DNA of 64,000 nucleotides from Pectobacterium fontis (GTDB lineage Bacteria > Pseudomonadota > Gammaproteobacteria > Enterobacterales > Enterobacteriaceae), in contig NZ_JSXC01000037.1 of assembly GCF_000803215.1 (NCBI RefSeq), forward strand, positions 1-64,000, in the 5' to 3' direction. A program made the position numbers and the translations under genes. Of this stretch, positions 43,056 through 51,646 are shown piece after piece. Below the pieces are notes generated by a model that ran no database searches, was not told where the DNA came from, and saw only the letters and a program-made list of their open reading frames with translations. The number at the start of each line of letters is the position of its first letter. The first letter of the stretch is position 1.

Positions 43056-43343
43056 ATGCAGTTTTTGATGGCGTTAGCGCTCAGGATGGGGCGCACGCTG
43101 TCAGAACTGCGTCAGGAAATGACGGCTAGTGAACTGCGGATGTGGATTGAGTACGACAAAATTTCCCCGATAGGCGACACGCGGGGCGATATTCATGCCG
43201 CGCAGATAGTTAGTGCTGTGTATGGCGCTCAGGGTGTGAAAGTGCCGCTTACTGATGCGATGCTTGACTTTTCAGGGAAGGGGGAAGAAGAGGCCGATCC
43301 ATTTGGCAATCTGGAGGCGTTTCTTTCCCATGCGGCAAGTTAA
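43056..43343 (+). CDS. T-part of tail assembly chaperone (GT-like, by frameshift)
   Basis: 95 residues from its own ATG, but no good ribosome site is present; it is more likely made as the C-terminal part of a fusion with the preceding gene by -1 frameshift. MALALRMGRTLSELRQEMT and LRMWIEYDKISP resemble GT-type T domains. The fusion would bridge the tape measure and tail tube subunits during assembly. Confidence 0.75.
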   Translation: MQFLMALALRMGRTLSELRQEMTASELRMWIEYDKISPIGDTRGDIHAAQIVSAVYGAQGVKVPLTDAMLDFSGKGEEEADPFGNLEAFLSHAAS

Positions 43344-43380
43344 GGCGCATCCCTGCGCCACAAACTCAGTGTTGTTTGTA

Positions 43381-43408
43381 TTGAAATGTAAATTTCTCAT
43401 GCTAGGAT
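43381..43408 (+). promoter_or_regulatory. Promoter of lipoprotein moron
   Basis: TTGAAA, 16-base spacer, TAGGAT with extended TGC in front. It lies 33 bases before the lipoprotein ATG. A small GGCGCA/TGCGCC hairpin upstream may stop late transcription. Confidence 0.6.
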
Positions 43409-43440
43409 GTTTCTGATTGCAATCATAAGGAAACGTTAAT

Positions 43441-43797
43441 ATGAAGAAAGTTATAGCCGTTGCGCTCGGCGCGGTGCTGTTATCCGGTTGTACTGTGCGG
43501 GTCGCAGACCTCACTGTAGCGAGTACAAAAAACTACAACCTTAACGGCGCTAAATTCATCAAAGGCGCAAGGGTTAGTGCTGAAGACAGCTACCCGGTGA
43601 TCATCTTTCCAATGGGTATCCCTAACGTAAAAACAGCCGCAGACCGAGCTATTGAGAAGAACCGTTGCGCGGTTGGCTTGACTGATGTTGTCGTAACCCA
43701 GCTCAATCATTCGTTCCTGTTCGGTAAAATCGGTCTGCGAGTAGAGGGTGATTTGGTTATCGACCGCAACTTACCTGGTTGTGAAAACGCCAGTTGA
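43441..43797 (+). CDS. Phage-encoded lipoprotein (moron)
   Basis: 118 residues. The signal MKKVIAVALGAVLLSGC has a perfect lipobox, with cysteine 17 as the future lipidated residue. The mature part is small, mixed, with one further Cys pair (RCAVG, PGC). With its own promoter and terminator it is a typical moron and could be expressed in lysogens. Phage lipoproteins can block superinfection at the cell surface, but this one is not a family I know. Confidence 0.75.
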   Translation: MKKVIAVALGAVLLSGCTVRVADLTVASTKNYNLNGAKFIKGARVSAEDSYPVIIFPMGIPNVKTAADRAIEKNRCAVGLTDVVVTQLNHSFLFGKIGLRVEGDLVIDRNLPGCENAS

Positions 43798-43808
43798 TGA
43801 AATCAGCC

Positions 43809-43830
43809 AGCCACCTATGGGTGGCTTTTT
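43809..43830 (+). terminator. Terminator of lipoprotein moron
   Basis: AGCCACC/GGTGGCT, 4-base loop and T5, 12 bases after the lipoprotein stop. Confidence 0.8.
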
Positions 43831-43850
43831 ACTATGGGTGGGATTTTAAA

Positions 43851-44411
43851 ATGCTAAAAGCATTCGGTGGAGTTTTATTTGTTGTGGGGATAATTTGGAC
43901 TGGTTACGCGCTGGGAATGGAAGTCACGGTTGGTTATGTTGATAAGATTTATAATAATGGTCTGATGGCAACAAGGCAGCTTTATGCCTTCGTCGGGAGT
44001 GTTACTGCGCTGGCTGGTATAATTATCGTTATGACCGGCATGGTGTGCGAAAGAATAGATGAAGTTGAGGAAAAAAAACTAACTGTTTTAAAAGATATCA
44101 ACAACGGATTGGGGTATCTAAGTCACAGAAATGAGAATGCAGTTGATGTTAATGAAAGAACCTCTTTGAAATCAGAGGATTTAACTAATAATGACTGGAT
44201 AATTTCTTCATTTTTTTCGGTGGAGAATGGGGAGCCGGTGTTAATATATTCCGCAATCAGTCAACTAGTTGATAAAATAAAAAAAGAAAACCCAGGGGTG
44301 CACCCAAAAATTTTATCAGAAAAGTATGACGATAAAGCAAAGGAGTTAATTGAATCCCTGCCAGATGAAATTAAAAACGACTTTAAAAGGGCTTATTACG
44401 CTTACTTTTAA
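43851..44411 (+). CDS. Two-helix membrane protein (moron)
   Basis: 186 residues from the ATG at 43851; an earlier frame start at 43794 would run through the terminator hairpin. Two membrane helices (FGGVLFVVGIIWTGYALG, and LYAFVGSVTALAGIIIV) are followed by a charged, AT-rich coded cytoplasmic part. It is followed by its own terminator. No family recognised. It is likely a second cargo gene next to the lipoprotein. Confidence 0.6.
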   Translation: MLKAFGGVLFVVGIIWTGYALGMEVTVGYVDKIYNNGLMATRQLYAFVGSVTALAGIIIVMTGMVCERIDEVEEKKLTVLKDINNGLGYLSHRNENAVDVNERTSLKSEDLTNNDWIISSFFSVENGEPVLIYSAISQLVDKIKKENPGVHPKILSEKYDDKAKELIESLPDEIKNDFKRAYYAYF

Positions 44412-44427
44412 TGTCCGATTAAAACCG

Positions 44428-44454
44428 AAACCCCGCCAGTCGGGGTTTTTTTAT
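44428..44454 (+). terminator. Terminator before tape measure gene
   Basis: AAACCCCG/CGGGGTTT, 5-base loop, T7. It closes the moron pair. Confidence 0.82.
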
Positions 44455-44470
44455 GTCTGGAGAAAATTGA

Positions 44471-47400
44471 ATGGCAACGCTGCGTGAACTGATCATTAAA
44501 ATTTCTGCTAACTCACAATCATTTCAGTCAGAAATTTCTCGCGCTTCTCGGATGGGGGGAGATTATTACAAAACCATGCAAAATGGCGGACGTCAGGCAG
44601 CAGCAGCAGCACGTGAGAGTCAGCGTGCATTTGCTGAATTAAACAATCAGTTTGTCGGTATTAAATCAGCAGCGGCAGGAATTGTCGGCGCAATGTCTGT
44701 TACATCGTTAATCACAATGGCTGATAACTGGGGGCAGGTCACATCGCGCATGAAAATGGCGACTGAATCCAGCGATGAATTAGCCATGGTGCAGCGTCGC
44801 TTAATGGAGATCAGCGACCGCACCTATAAACCGATTGAGGAACAAGCAGAGCTATTTATTCGCAGTTCTAACGCAATGAAAGAATTGGGTTATTCAACAG
44901 CCGGCACTATCGACTTTATCGATTCTATTTCCAGCGCATTAACGATCAATGCCGCCAGTGCTGATAAAGGGCAAAGTGCGATTAATGCCCTGTCTAAGTC
45001 AATGGTTCAGGGTAAGGTTTCTGGTGACGAATGGAACACGGTGATGGAGGTCATGCCAACCGTTGTTGGTGATATCGCCCGCGCGATGGGTACGACAGAA
45101 AATGCAGTTAAAAAACTAGCCGCAGACGGCAAGTTATCCATGCAACAGTTTGCTGACGCCGTGATTGCCGCTCAACAGAAAAATGCAGAATTAGCCGAAA
45201 ACATGCCAACAACGGTTGGCGATGCGATCACTAAATTGTCAAACCACATGAAAAAATACGTTGGTGAGACGAATAGTGCATACGGCACTACTCAGGCTCT
45301 ATCTGGTGGTATCAGCGATCTGGCAGACAATATCGACACAGTGGCCACAGCAGGGGCGGCGCTGGTAGGTATTGGATTTGCGCGATATTTTGGCGGCATG
45401 GTGTCAGGTGCATACAGTGCGACGGCTGGGATAATTTCAGCAGCAAAAAGTGAAGTCGCATTAGCTGAGGCGCAATTACGCGGCACACAGATTGCCACCG
45501 CCCGCGCTCGTTCAGCCGTCTATCGCGCTCAGCAGGCGTTAGCTGCTGCGCGCGGGACTGATGCGCAGGCAGCAGCCGAAAAACGATTAGCTGCAACACA
45601 GGCCGCTGTAACAAGAAATATCGCAGCGAGAACAGCGGCTCAAACAACACTGAACAATGTTACCGCTGTTGGATCGCGCCTTATGTCCGGTGCGTTAGGG
45701 CTGGTGGGTGGCGTTCCTGGTCTATTGATGCTAGGGGCTGGCGCGTGGTATTACATGTACCAGAAGCAAGAACAGGCTAGGGAGTCAGCTATCCAGTACG
45801 CAGGCACTCTGGATGATGTCGTTGCTAAATCCAAAGAAATGAATATTGCTCAACTTGGTGGAGCTATTGCAGATTCTGGCGATTCAATAAAGGCTCAAGA
45901 AAAAAGTATTGATGAACTGAAGAGTTCTCTGATTGATGCCCAAGCAGAATACAAAAAATATAATGATTTAGTTATACAGTTTCGTGTTCAGCAAGACGCC
46001 AGTAATGGTTACACAATTAAAGCGGCAGAGGCTCAGCGTAACGTTGATAAAGCAATACGCGATCTTGATTCGGCTCAGAAATTACTGAGTAACACAATAA
46101 GCAATCAGAATAAACTACAAGTTGAAGCTATCAATAAGACGGTTGAAATGTCTGGTGCTGTAAGTTCTCTGTCTGATATGTACGAACGGTTAAATAGAGT
46201 TACGCGTCAAACTACAAAGCTTTCCCATCCTCAATATTCTGGTCCGGTTCTGCCAGTTTTGGATGATAAACAGCAAGCGGCAATAACTAAGCAACAGCGC
46301 GACCGTATTTTATCCTCACTAAAGGATATTGACAGGGCTCGTAAGCAAGCCGAATTTGAAGCTGATGATTTAAATCTTCCGTCTGGGTGGCGTCAAAAAT
46401 ATATCAATGATGCCGAATCTACATTTAGGAGTAACGAGGCAAACAAGCCAACAAAAAAAGGCCCCAAAACTGACGAAGAAAAAGCGATTGATACCTATGA
46501 TCGCCTGATTAAACAGCAGCGCGAGCAATTAGCGCTAGGTAGTCAGAATACCGAATTGGCGAAAATAAAATATCAAACCACTCAGGGCGAATTATCAACT
46601 TTAACCAGCATTCAAAAACAGGAGTTGGCAAGAAATGCTGCGCTGATTGATCAGGCTGAAATACGGAAAAAAGCGGCTGAATACGAAAACGGGCTGATAG
46701 ATTCCAACGCAAACGCGAAAGCGGCGAATGATGCCAATCTAACGGGTTTTGGTGAGGGCTCTCGCGCTCGTGAACGCATGAATGAAATGATCAGCATTCG
46801 CCGTGACTTTATTCAGAAAGACGATGAGCTACGGCGGCAACACCAGGCGGGTGAAATTGATGATGAGTTTTTCAACAGAGCTATTACGTTGAATAAACGT
46901 TATCTCGATAAGCGCCTCAGTGACCAGCAAATGTATTACACCTCACTGGATGATCAGCGTAATAACTGGATGGGCGGTATGCGTGACGGTTTCGCTGACT
47001 GGGCTGATGAAGCGACAGATTACGCTACGCAGGCATCACAGGGTATGCAGACAGCAATGAGCAGCGCTGTAGGTTCTATCACTGAAATGCTGAATGGCAA
47101 TATGAATAGCTGGAAAGATTGGGGCGTTGGAGTCCTGAAAATTATCCAGAATGTGCTGGTTAACATGGCGGTAGCGAATGCGGCCAGCGGTGCGAGTAGC
47201 ATGATCGGTAGTTTGTTTGGCATTGGGGCGTCAGCGATGGCGGGCGGTGCCGGAGCGGCATCAGCAAATAATGCGTTCTCGACGGGGGCGTATAGCAACC
47301 TGTCTTTTAATGCGTTGGGTGGTGTCTATGATTCCCCATCACTCAGCGCATACAGCGGTGGTGTTTACAACACACCTCAAATGTTTGCGTTCGCCAAAGG

Positions 47401-47689
47401 CGCGGGGGTATTTGGTGAGGCGGGGCCAGAAGCGATCATGCCGCTTACCCGTGCCGCCAATGGTTCACTAGGCGTTCGGGCGATAATGCCCGATGTTCAA
47501 TCTGCAAATAGCGGAGGAAATGTTTACGTAACCATAACCGAGAGCGGGACAGCCTCCGTTTCTGGTAATGGTGATCAGAATTTCGCTCGTGAATTTACGC
47601 AGATAATTCAGCGTGAATACAGAAAATTGCGTGATAGGGATTTATCGCAGGGCGGAGTGATAAACCGAGTAATAGCGGGGCGTCGATAA
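44471..47689 (+). CDS. Tail tape measure protein
   Basis: 1072 residues. TLRELIIKISANSQSFQSEIS at the start and MEVMPTVVGDIARAMGTTENAVKKLAADGKLSMQQFADAV (named by region) match lambda-type tape measures. The long middle is coiled coil and a hydrophobic Ala/Gly region near residue 390-440 follows. The end has FGEAGPEAIMPLTRAANGSLGV. Length sets tail length; at about 1.5 A per residue the tail would be near 160 nm. Confidence 0.92.
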   Translation: MATLRELIIKISANSQSFQSEISRASRMGGDYYKTMQNGGRQAAAAARESQRAFAELNNQFVGIKSAAAGIVGAMSVTSLITMADNWGQVTSRMKMATESSDELAMVQRRLMEISDRTYKPIEEQAELFIRSSNAMKELGYSTAGTIDFIDSISSALTINAASADKGQSAINALSKSMVQGKVSGDEWNTVMEVMPTVVGDIARAMGTTENAVKKLAADGKLSMQQFADAVIAAQQKNAELAENMPTTVGDAITKLSNHMKKYVGETNSAYGTTQALSGGISDLADNIDTVATAGAALVGIGFARYFGGMVSGAYSATAGIISAAKSEVALAEAQLRGTQIATARARSAVYRAQQALAAARGTDAQAAAEKRLAATQAAVTRNIAARTAAQTTLNNVTAVGSRLMSGALGLVGGVPGLLMLGAGAWYYMYQKQEQARESAIQYAGTLDDVVAKSKEMNIAQLGGAIADSGDSIKAQEKSIDELKSSLIDAQAEYKKYNDLVIQFRVQQDASNGYTIKAAEAQRNVDKAIRDLDSAQKLLSNTISNQNKLQVEAINKTVEMSGAVSSLSDMYERLNRVTRQTTKLSHPQYSGPVLPVLDDKQQAAITKQQRDRILSSLKDIDRARKQAEFEADDLNLPSGWRQKYINDAESTFRSNEANKPTKKGPKTDEEKAIDTYDRLIKQQREQLALGSQNTELAKIKYQTTQGELSTLTSIQKQELARNAALIDQAEIRKKAAEYENGLIDSNANAKAANDANLTGFGEGSRARERMNEMISIRRDFIQKDDELRRQHQAGEIDDEFFNRAITLNKRYLDKRLSDQQMYYTSLDDQRNNWMGGMRDGFADWADEATDYATQASQGMQTAMSSAVGSITEMLNGNMNSWKDWGVGVLKIIQNVLVNMAVANAASGASSMIGSLFGIGASAMAGGAGAASANNAFSTGAYSNLSFNALGGVYDSPSLSAYSGGVYNTPQMFAFAKGAGVFGEAGPEAIMPLTRAANGSLGVRAIMPDVQSANSGGNVYVTITESGTASVSGNGDQNFAREFTQIIQREYRKLRDRDLSQGGVINRVIAGRR

Positions 47690-47690
47690 T

Positions 47691-48041
47691 ATGGAAACTT
47701 TCACTTTCTGCCCTCGCGTTAATCCTGAAGGTGCATTTACCCAGAGAACGCGATCGATACAGTTCGGCGATGGCTATACGCAGCGGTCTGGCGATGGTAT
47801 TAACGGCGAGTCACAGAGTTGGCCATTAACGTTTGTTGGCAACGATACCCATATTCAGCCAATCGTTTCTTTCCTGCGCCGTCACAAGGGCTATACCGCG
47901 TTCCAATGGGTAAACCCACTCTCCGAGTTGGGGCTGTACTGCTGTCCTGATGGGTTCAACGTTACGGCAATGGGTAAAAACAGCCGTGGCGATCAGGTGT
48001 TCCAACTCACTGCAACGTTCATCACCGCGTACCATTCGTGA
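47691..48041 (+). CDS. Minor tail protein M-like
   Basis: 116 residues. TFTFCPRVNPEGAFTQRTR, IQFGDGYTQRSGDG and a C-terminal FQLTATFITAYHS fit the gpM family of the tail tip. It begins two bases after the tape measure stop. Confidence 0.85.
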   Translation: METFTFCPRVNPEGAFTQRTRSIQFGDGYTQRSGDGINGESQSWPLTFVGNDTHIQPIVSFLRRHKGYTAFQWVNPLSELGLYCCPDGFNVTAMGKNSRGDQVFQLTATFITAYHS

Positions 48042-48081
48042 TAGATTGATTTTGAGAACCAAAACACACATAGGAATAACA

Positions 48082-48510
48082 ATGAAAAAAATAATACCAA
48101 TTGTTTTTTTATCATTTTTGTTGACTGCTTGTGCTACAGATCACGTATCTCCAGATAAATCCAACCCTGTTCCTCCTGATCGTTTGTTTGCATTTTATTC
48201 TGTAGATTCCAATCTCGGCATGTTGGATGTAACTAGGGACTCTGGTTTTATAGGTGGCGGTTGCTATATGGGGTTTTATATAGATGGTAAGCTATCGGCA
48301 AAATTTGACCCGGGTGAAAGAAGTGTTTTTTATGTTTACCCAGGTGAGCATATTATTGGAATCGGTAATCCAGGTGGTGGAGGGCTTTGTAATATTGAAA
48401 AAGGATATCGTAGAGAATTAGCCACATCAATCAGCGCGGGTGAGGTTAAGAACTTTAGGCTGACAACTCGCCCTGGAGATGGTGCTGCTGTAGAGCCATC
48501 AACCCTGTAA
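48082..48510 (+). CDS. Second phage lipoprotein (moron)
   Basis: 142 residues from the ATG at 48082 with AGGAATAAC upstream. The signal MKKIIPIVFLSFLLTAC carries a lipobox, cysteine 17. The mature part is glycine-rich and beta-like (GGGCYMGFYIDGKLSAKFD), reminiscent of a DUF2846-type fold. It is AT-rich compared with its neighbours and followed by a terminator. It is inserted between the M- and L-like genes, where lambda has none. Confidence 0.72.
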   Translation: MKKIIPIVFLSFLLTACATDHVSPDKSNPVPPDRLFAFYSVDSNLGMLDVTRDSGFIGGGCYMGFYIDGKLSAKFDPGERSVFYVYPGEHIIGIGNPGGGGLCNIEKGYRRELATSISAGEVKNFRLTTRPGDGAAVEPSTL

Positions 48511-48527
48511 TACCTACGAGTTAAATT

Positions 48528-48555
48528 AACCCGCTAAAAATAGCGGGTTTTTTGT
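48528..48555 (+). terminator. Terminator behind second lipoprotein
   Basis: AACCCGCTA/TAGCGGGTT, AAAA loop, T6. Confidence 0.85.
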
Positions 48556-48571
48556 TTCCGAGATAAACAAC

Positions 48572-49324
48572 ATGCCATTAAACACTGACTCCCAAAAACT
48601 GGAGCCGGGCGATCGCGTGCGCCTGTTTGAAGTGGACTGCACTGCGTTCGACGGTCCAGAGTTATATTTTCATAATCACCCCATTCAGCACTCGGCAGAA
48701 GAAATTGACGCAGCGGGCGGGGATGAAACGCGACTCCCCGCTAAATCCATATGGTGGCAAGGCGTCGAATATAAAGCGTGGCCGACGCAGATTGAAGGGT
48801 TGGAAATGACCAGTGACGGCAGCGCTCCGACTCCCACGCTATCGGTAGGGAACATTGACGGAACCATCACCGCACTGTGCTTGGCGTACCAGAATCTGGC
48901 GCAGGCAAAAGTGCGTATTCACACCACGTTTGCGCATTATCTTGATGCCCGTAATTTTCCTGATGGCAACGCCGAAGCCGACCCAACACAGGAGCGGTTA
49001 GAGGTCTGGTACATCGATAGCAAGATTCGTGAAGATGATGAAGTGATCGCGTTTCAGTTGTCATCTCCAGCGGATTTGCAGGGAATTATGATCCCCACGC
49101 GACAGATTCACAGCATGTGCACGTGGTGCCAGCGTGGGCAGTATCGCGGGGCGTCGTGCGGGTATACCGGAACAAACTATTTTGATGCAGATGGCAATCC
49201 TGTTGACGATCCGGCAATGGATGAATGTTCCGGCCTGCTATCGACAGGGTGTAAACGACGATGGGGCGAAGATGCTGAATTGCCGTTTGGCGGGTTCCCA
49301 GGCTCTGCGCTTATTAAGAGGTAA
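48572..49324 (+). CDS. Minor tail protein L-like
   Basis: 250 residues. LEPGDRVRLFEVDCTAFDG at the start and cysteines CTWCQRGQYRGASCGYTG and later DECSGLLSTGCKRR match lambda gpL, whose C-terminus holds an iron-sulfur cluster. Tail-tip component. Confidence 0.9.
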   Translation: MPLNTDSQKLEPGDRVRLFEVDCTAFDGPELYFHNHPIQHSAEEIDAAGGDETRLPAKSIWWQGVEYKAWPTQIEGLEMTSDGSAPTPTLSVGNIDGTITALCLAYQNLAQAKVRIHTTFAHYLDARNFPDGNAEADPTQERLEVWYIDSKIREDDEVIAFQLSSPADLQGIMIPTRQIHSMCTWCQRGQYRGASCGYTGTNYFDADGNPVDDPAMDECSGLLSTGCKRRWGEDAELPFGGFPGSALIKR

Positions 49325-49326
49325 TC

Positions 49327-50055
49327 GTGAAACTCAGCAAATTAATCATTACAGAAATACTCGCTCACGCAGAGCAGGATTACCCGCACGAATGCTGTGG
49401 CGTCATTGTGCAGAGCGGCAGAAAACAGCGTTACGTTAAATGTCGCAATACTGCGATTGAGCCTAACGATCAGTTTTCGATGAGTCCTGAAGATTACGCG
49501 GAAGCGGAGGACACAGGCACAATTATTGCCATCGTTCACAGTCATCCTGATGCGACTACACAGCCCAGCAATCTCGATCAGGCGCAGTGTGACCTGTCAC
49601 AGTTGCCGTGGATCATAGTTAGTTGGCCAGAGGGTGATATTCGCACCATCATGCCGACTGACGGCGTGAAACCTTTGTTAGAGCGGCCATTCGTTCACGG
49701 CATATGGGATTGCTACGCCATCGTGCGTGACTGGTATAAATTGGAGCGCGGCATCACGCTGCCTGATTTTGTACGCTCAGACGGATGGTGGGAGCGCGGT
49801 GAAAACCTCTACATGAAGCATTACGCGGAAGCGGGGTTTACTGGTGTCAGCGGAGAGTTGCAGCCTGGTGACGTAATCATTATGCAGATTCGCGCCGATG
49901 AGCCGAATCATGCAGGGGTTTACATTGGTAGCGGCGAAATGGTGCATCACATGCACGGGCAGTTAAGCCAGAAAGTACCGTATGGCGGGTATTGGCTTGA
50001 CAGGACTATTACTCGTTTACGCTACGCAGGAGGTGAAAATGCCAGTAGCAATTGA
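49327..50055 (+). CDS. Tail assembly protein K-like (JAB and NlpC/P60 domains)
   Basis: 242 residues. N-terminal JAMM metalloprotease motif AIVHSHPDATTQPSNLD near residue 70; C-terminal NlpC/P60 peptidase with Cys in GIWDCYAIVRDWY near 130 and His in NHAGVYIGSGEMVHHMHG. It is needed for tip assembly and may cut peptidoglycan at entry. It overlaps the next gene by 17 bases. Confidence 0.9.
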   Translation: MKLSKLIITEILAHAEQDYPHECCGVIVQSGRKQRYVKCRNTAIEPNDQFSMSPEDYAEAEDTGTIIAIVHSHPDATTQPSNLDQAQCDLSQLPWIIVSWPEGDIRTIMPTDGVKPLLERPFVHGIWDCYAIVRDWYKLERGITLPDFVRSDGWWERGENLYMKHYAEAGFTGVSGELQPGDVIIMQIRADEPNHAGVYIGSGEMVHHMHGQLSQKVPYGGYWLDRTITRLRYAGGENASSN

Positions 50056-50641
50056 GTATCAGCCACTGAAAACTATCCGGTTATATGGGGTTCTCGGCGC
50101 AACGTTTGGGCGTGTTCATAAACTTGCAGTAGAAAGCAGACAGGAAGCTATCAAAGCGCTGAGCGTCATTATTCCGGGCTTTGAAAAATTCCTGCTGACG
50201 AGTAAATCGCGTGGGCTTACGTATGCGGTTTTTGACGGCAAACGGAACTTATCTAAAGACGAACTGGATTTTAACGTCAGCAAAGAAATCCGTATTGCGC
50301 CGATCATTATTGGTAGTAAAAAAGGGGGAGTATTTCAAACTATTTTAGGTGCGGTGCTAGTTGTTGTTGGGGCGGTTGCAACATATTTTGGCGGCGGTGC
50401 AATTGGTGTCCCAATGATGCAAGCGGGCGGCGCAATGATGCTCGGCGGCGTGATCCAAATGCTCTCCCCAGTGCAGGGAGGCGTATCAATGCGCGAGTCT
50501 CCCGACAATAAACCCAGCTATGCATTTGGTGGTCCCGTTAACTCCATTGCCCAGGGTAATCCAGTGCCCATCCTCTATGGACGTCGAAGAATTGGCGGTG
50601 CAATTATCTCTGCGGGTATTTACGCAGAAGACCAACAGTAA
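50039..50641 (+). CDS. Tail assembly protein I-like
   Basis: 200 residues from the ATG at 50039, with CAGGAGGTGAAA directly upstream. LYGVLGATFGRVHKLAVESR, then hydrophobic glycine-rich segments (FQTILGAVLVVVGAVATYFGGGA) and VQGGVSMRESPDNKPSYAFGGPVN match lambda gpI. It is a tail-tip assembly factor. Confidence 0.88.
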   Translation: MPVAIEYQPLKTIRLYGVLGATFGRVHKLAVESRQEAIKALSVIIPGFEKFLLTSKSRGLTYAVFDGKRNLSKDELDFNVSKEIRIAPIIIGSKKGGVFQTILGAVLVVVGAVATYFGGGAIGVPMMQAGGAMMLGGVIQMLSPVQGGVSMRESPDNKPSYAFGGPVNSIAQGNPVPILYGRRRIGGAIISAGIYAEDQQ

Positions 50642-50650
50642 GGAATTCCA

Positions 50651-50857
50651 ATGCAAGAGAAATACGTTATTAAAAACTCAACTGGGTTATATATCGGTAA
50701 TTTATTAATTGGCGATGATGTGACGTTTGTTAATAAAGTCTCGTTAGCAAAAAATTTTGCTAATGATGTAGCAGCAAATGAATTTATCGAAAGCAAAGGC
50801 CTGACTGACGTTGAAGTTAAAAAGGTTAATGTAATTATTACTATTGAAGAGGTGTGA
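50651..50857 (+). CDS. Hypothetical small tail-region protein
   Basis: 68 residues, AT-rich. Beta-rich with a middle helix (FANDVAANEFIESKGL). Nothing recognised. It starts 9 bases after the I-like stop and leads directly into the next small gene. Confidence 0.5.
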   Translation: MQEKYVIKNSTGLYIGNLLIGDDVTFVNKVSLAKNFANDVAANEFIESKGLTDVEVKKVNVIITIEEV

Positions 50858-50858
50858 T

Positions 50859-51221
50859 ATGCCCTATGTTATTTTTTCTGAACGCAATATTAAAGTAATT
50901 GAAGCCAAAGATGGCAAGAAGTATCTGGCAGGCATGGAACTCGTCACGAATGATGAAAAAGAGGAATGCGCTGTTGAGCATGCTAATGCCATTATCAAAA
51001 GTGCAATCATTGCCGATGGTGTTATTCAGGCGTATAAATTGCGCGAAACCGATGAGCAGCGCCGCATTGCAGCGCTTGAGAAGCAGATTATACAGTTAAG
51101 CGCACAAATATCACACTTGCAGGCTAATCAGGAACGAGCGCACTTCGAAAAAGTGCGAAACTCTGTTATCGCTTCTGTATCGAGAGCATTAGATCATCAA
51201 TTCGATCCAAAGCTTCCCTAA
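50859..51221 (+). CDS. Hypothetical tail-region protein with C-terminal coiled coil
   Basis: 120 residues from the ATG at 50859, one base after the previous stop codon. The second half is a coiled coil (RRIAALEKQIIQLSAQISHL). Its last 56 bases overlap a convergent gene. No family recognised. Confidence 0.5.
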   Translation: MPYVIFSERNIKVIEAKDGKKYLAGMELVTNDEKEECAVEHANAIIKSAIIADGVIQAYKLRETDEQRRIAALEKQIIQLSAQISHLQANQERAHFEKVRNSVIASVSRALDHQFDPKLP

Positions 51222-51444
51222 CAAAAGGCTCCCCGCCCGATTCCTGTTGGAGAATATCTCTTTTGGCTATCTCAAGATTTTTTATGGCGAAGGGGATTGC
51301 AGTTTCATCTGTACGACTGACTAGTTTTAACAGTACAAATATCATGGACTGAGTAAATATATCAGCAGCTTTAAGTTCATGGCTAATGTTAAGAACGCTT
51401 TCGCGTAATACTGCTATTTCTTTTTTGAGTTCATTTTCTGACAT
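51166..51444 (-). CDS. Hypothetical leftward gene before J
   Basis: 92 residues from the ATG at 51444 (another at 51456). All-helical and charged (ELKKEIAVLRESVLNISHEL), ending SIQKR. It is read against the tail operon, so it is probably cargo with its own promoter; its end overlaps the previous gene. Nothing recognised. The 190 bases up to J hold no other gene. Confidence 0.5.
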   Translation of the reverse strand: MSENELKKEIAVLRESVLNISHELKAADIFTQSMIFVLLKLVSRTDETAIPFAIKNLEIAKRDILQQESGGEPFVREALDRIDDLMLSIQKR

Positions 51445-51608
51445 TTTAATTTCCATTCCAGAGGTAATCAGCCATCCCTCCGGGGTAAACGCCTGCGCTC
51501 GTGCCCAGGCGGGCTGATGGGTTCCCTATGGTGCTGTGCGTAATGTTTTTGGTTTTCACGTTATCCCGATAAACACAGGCTGTATAGCCTGATATTTGAT
51601 CAGCATTG

Positions 51609-51631
51609 ACCCGCCATAGCGCGGGTTTTTC
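51609..51631 (+). terminator. Terminator before J-like gene
   Basis: ACCCGC/GCGGGT with a 6-base loop and five T, 15 bases before the J-like ATG. Confidence 0.7.
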
Positions 51632-51646
51632 GTTTCTGAGGTATCT

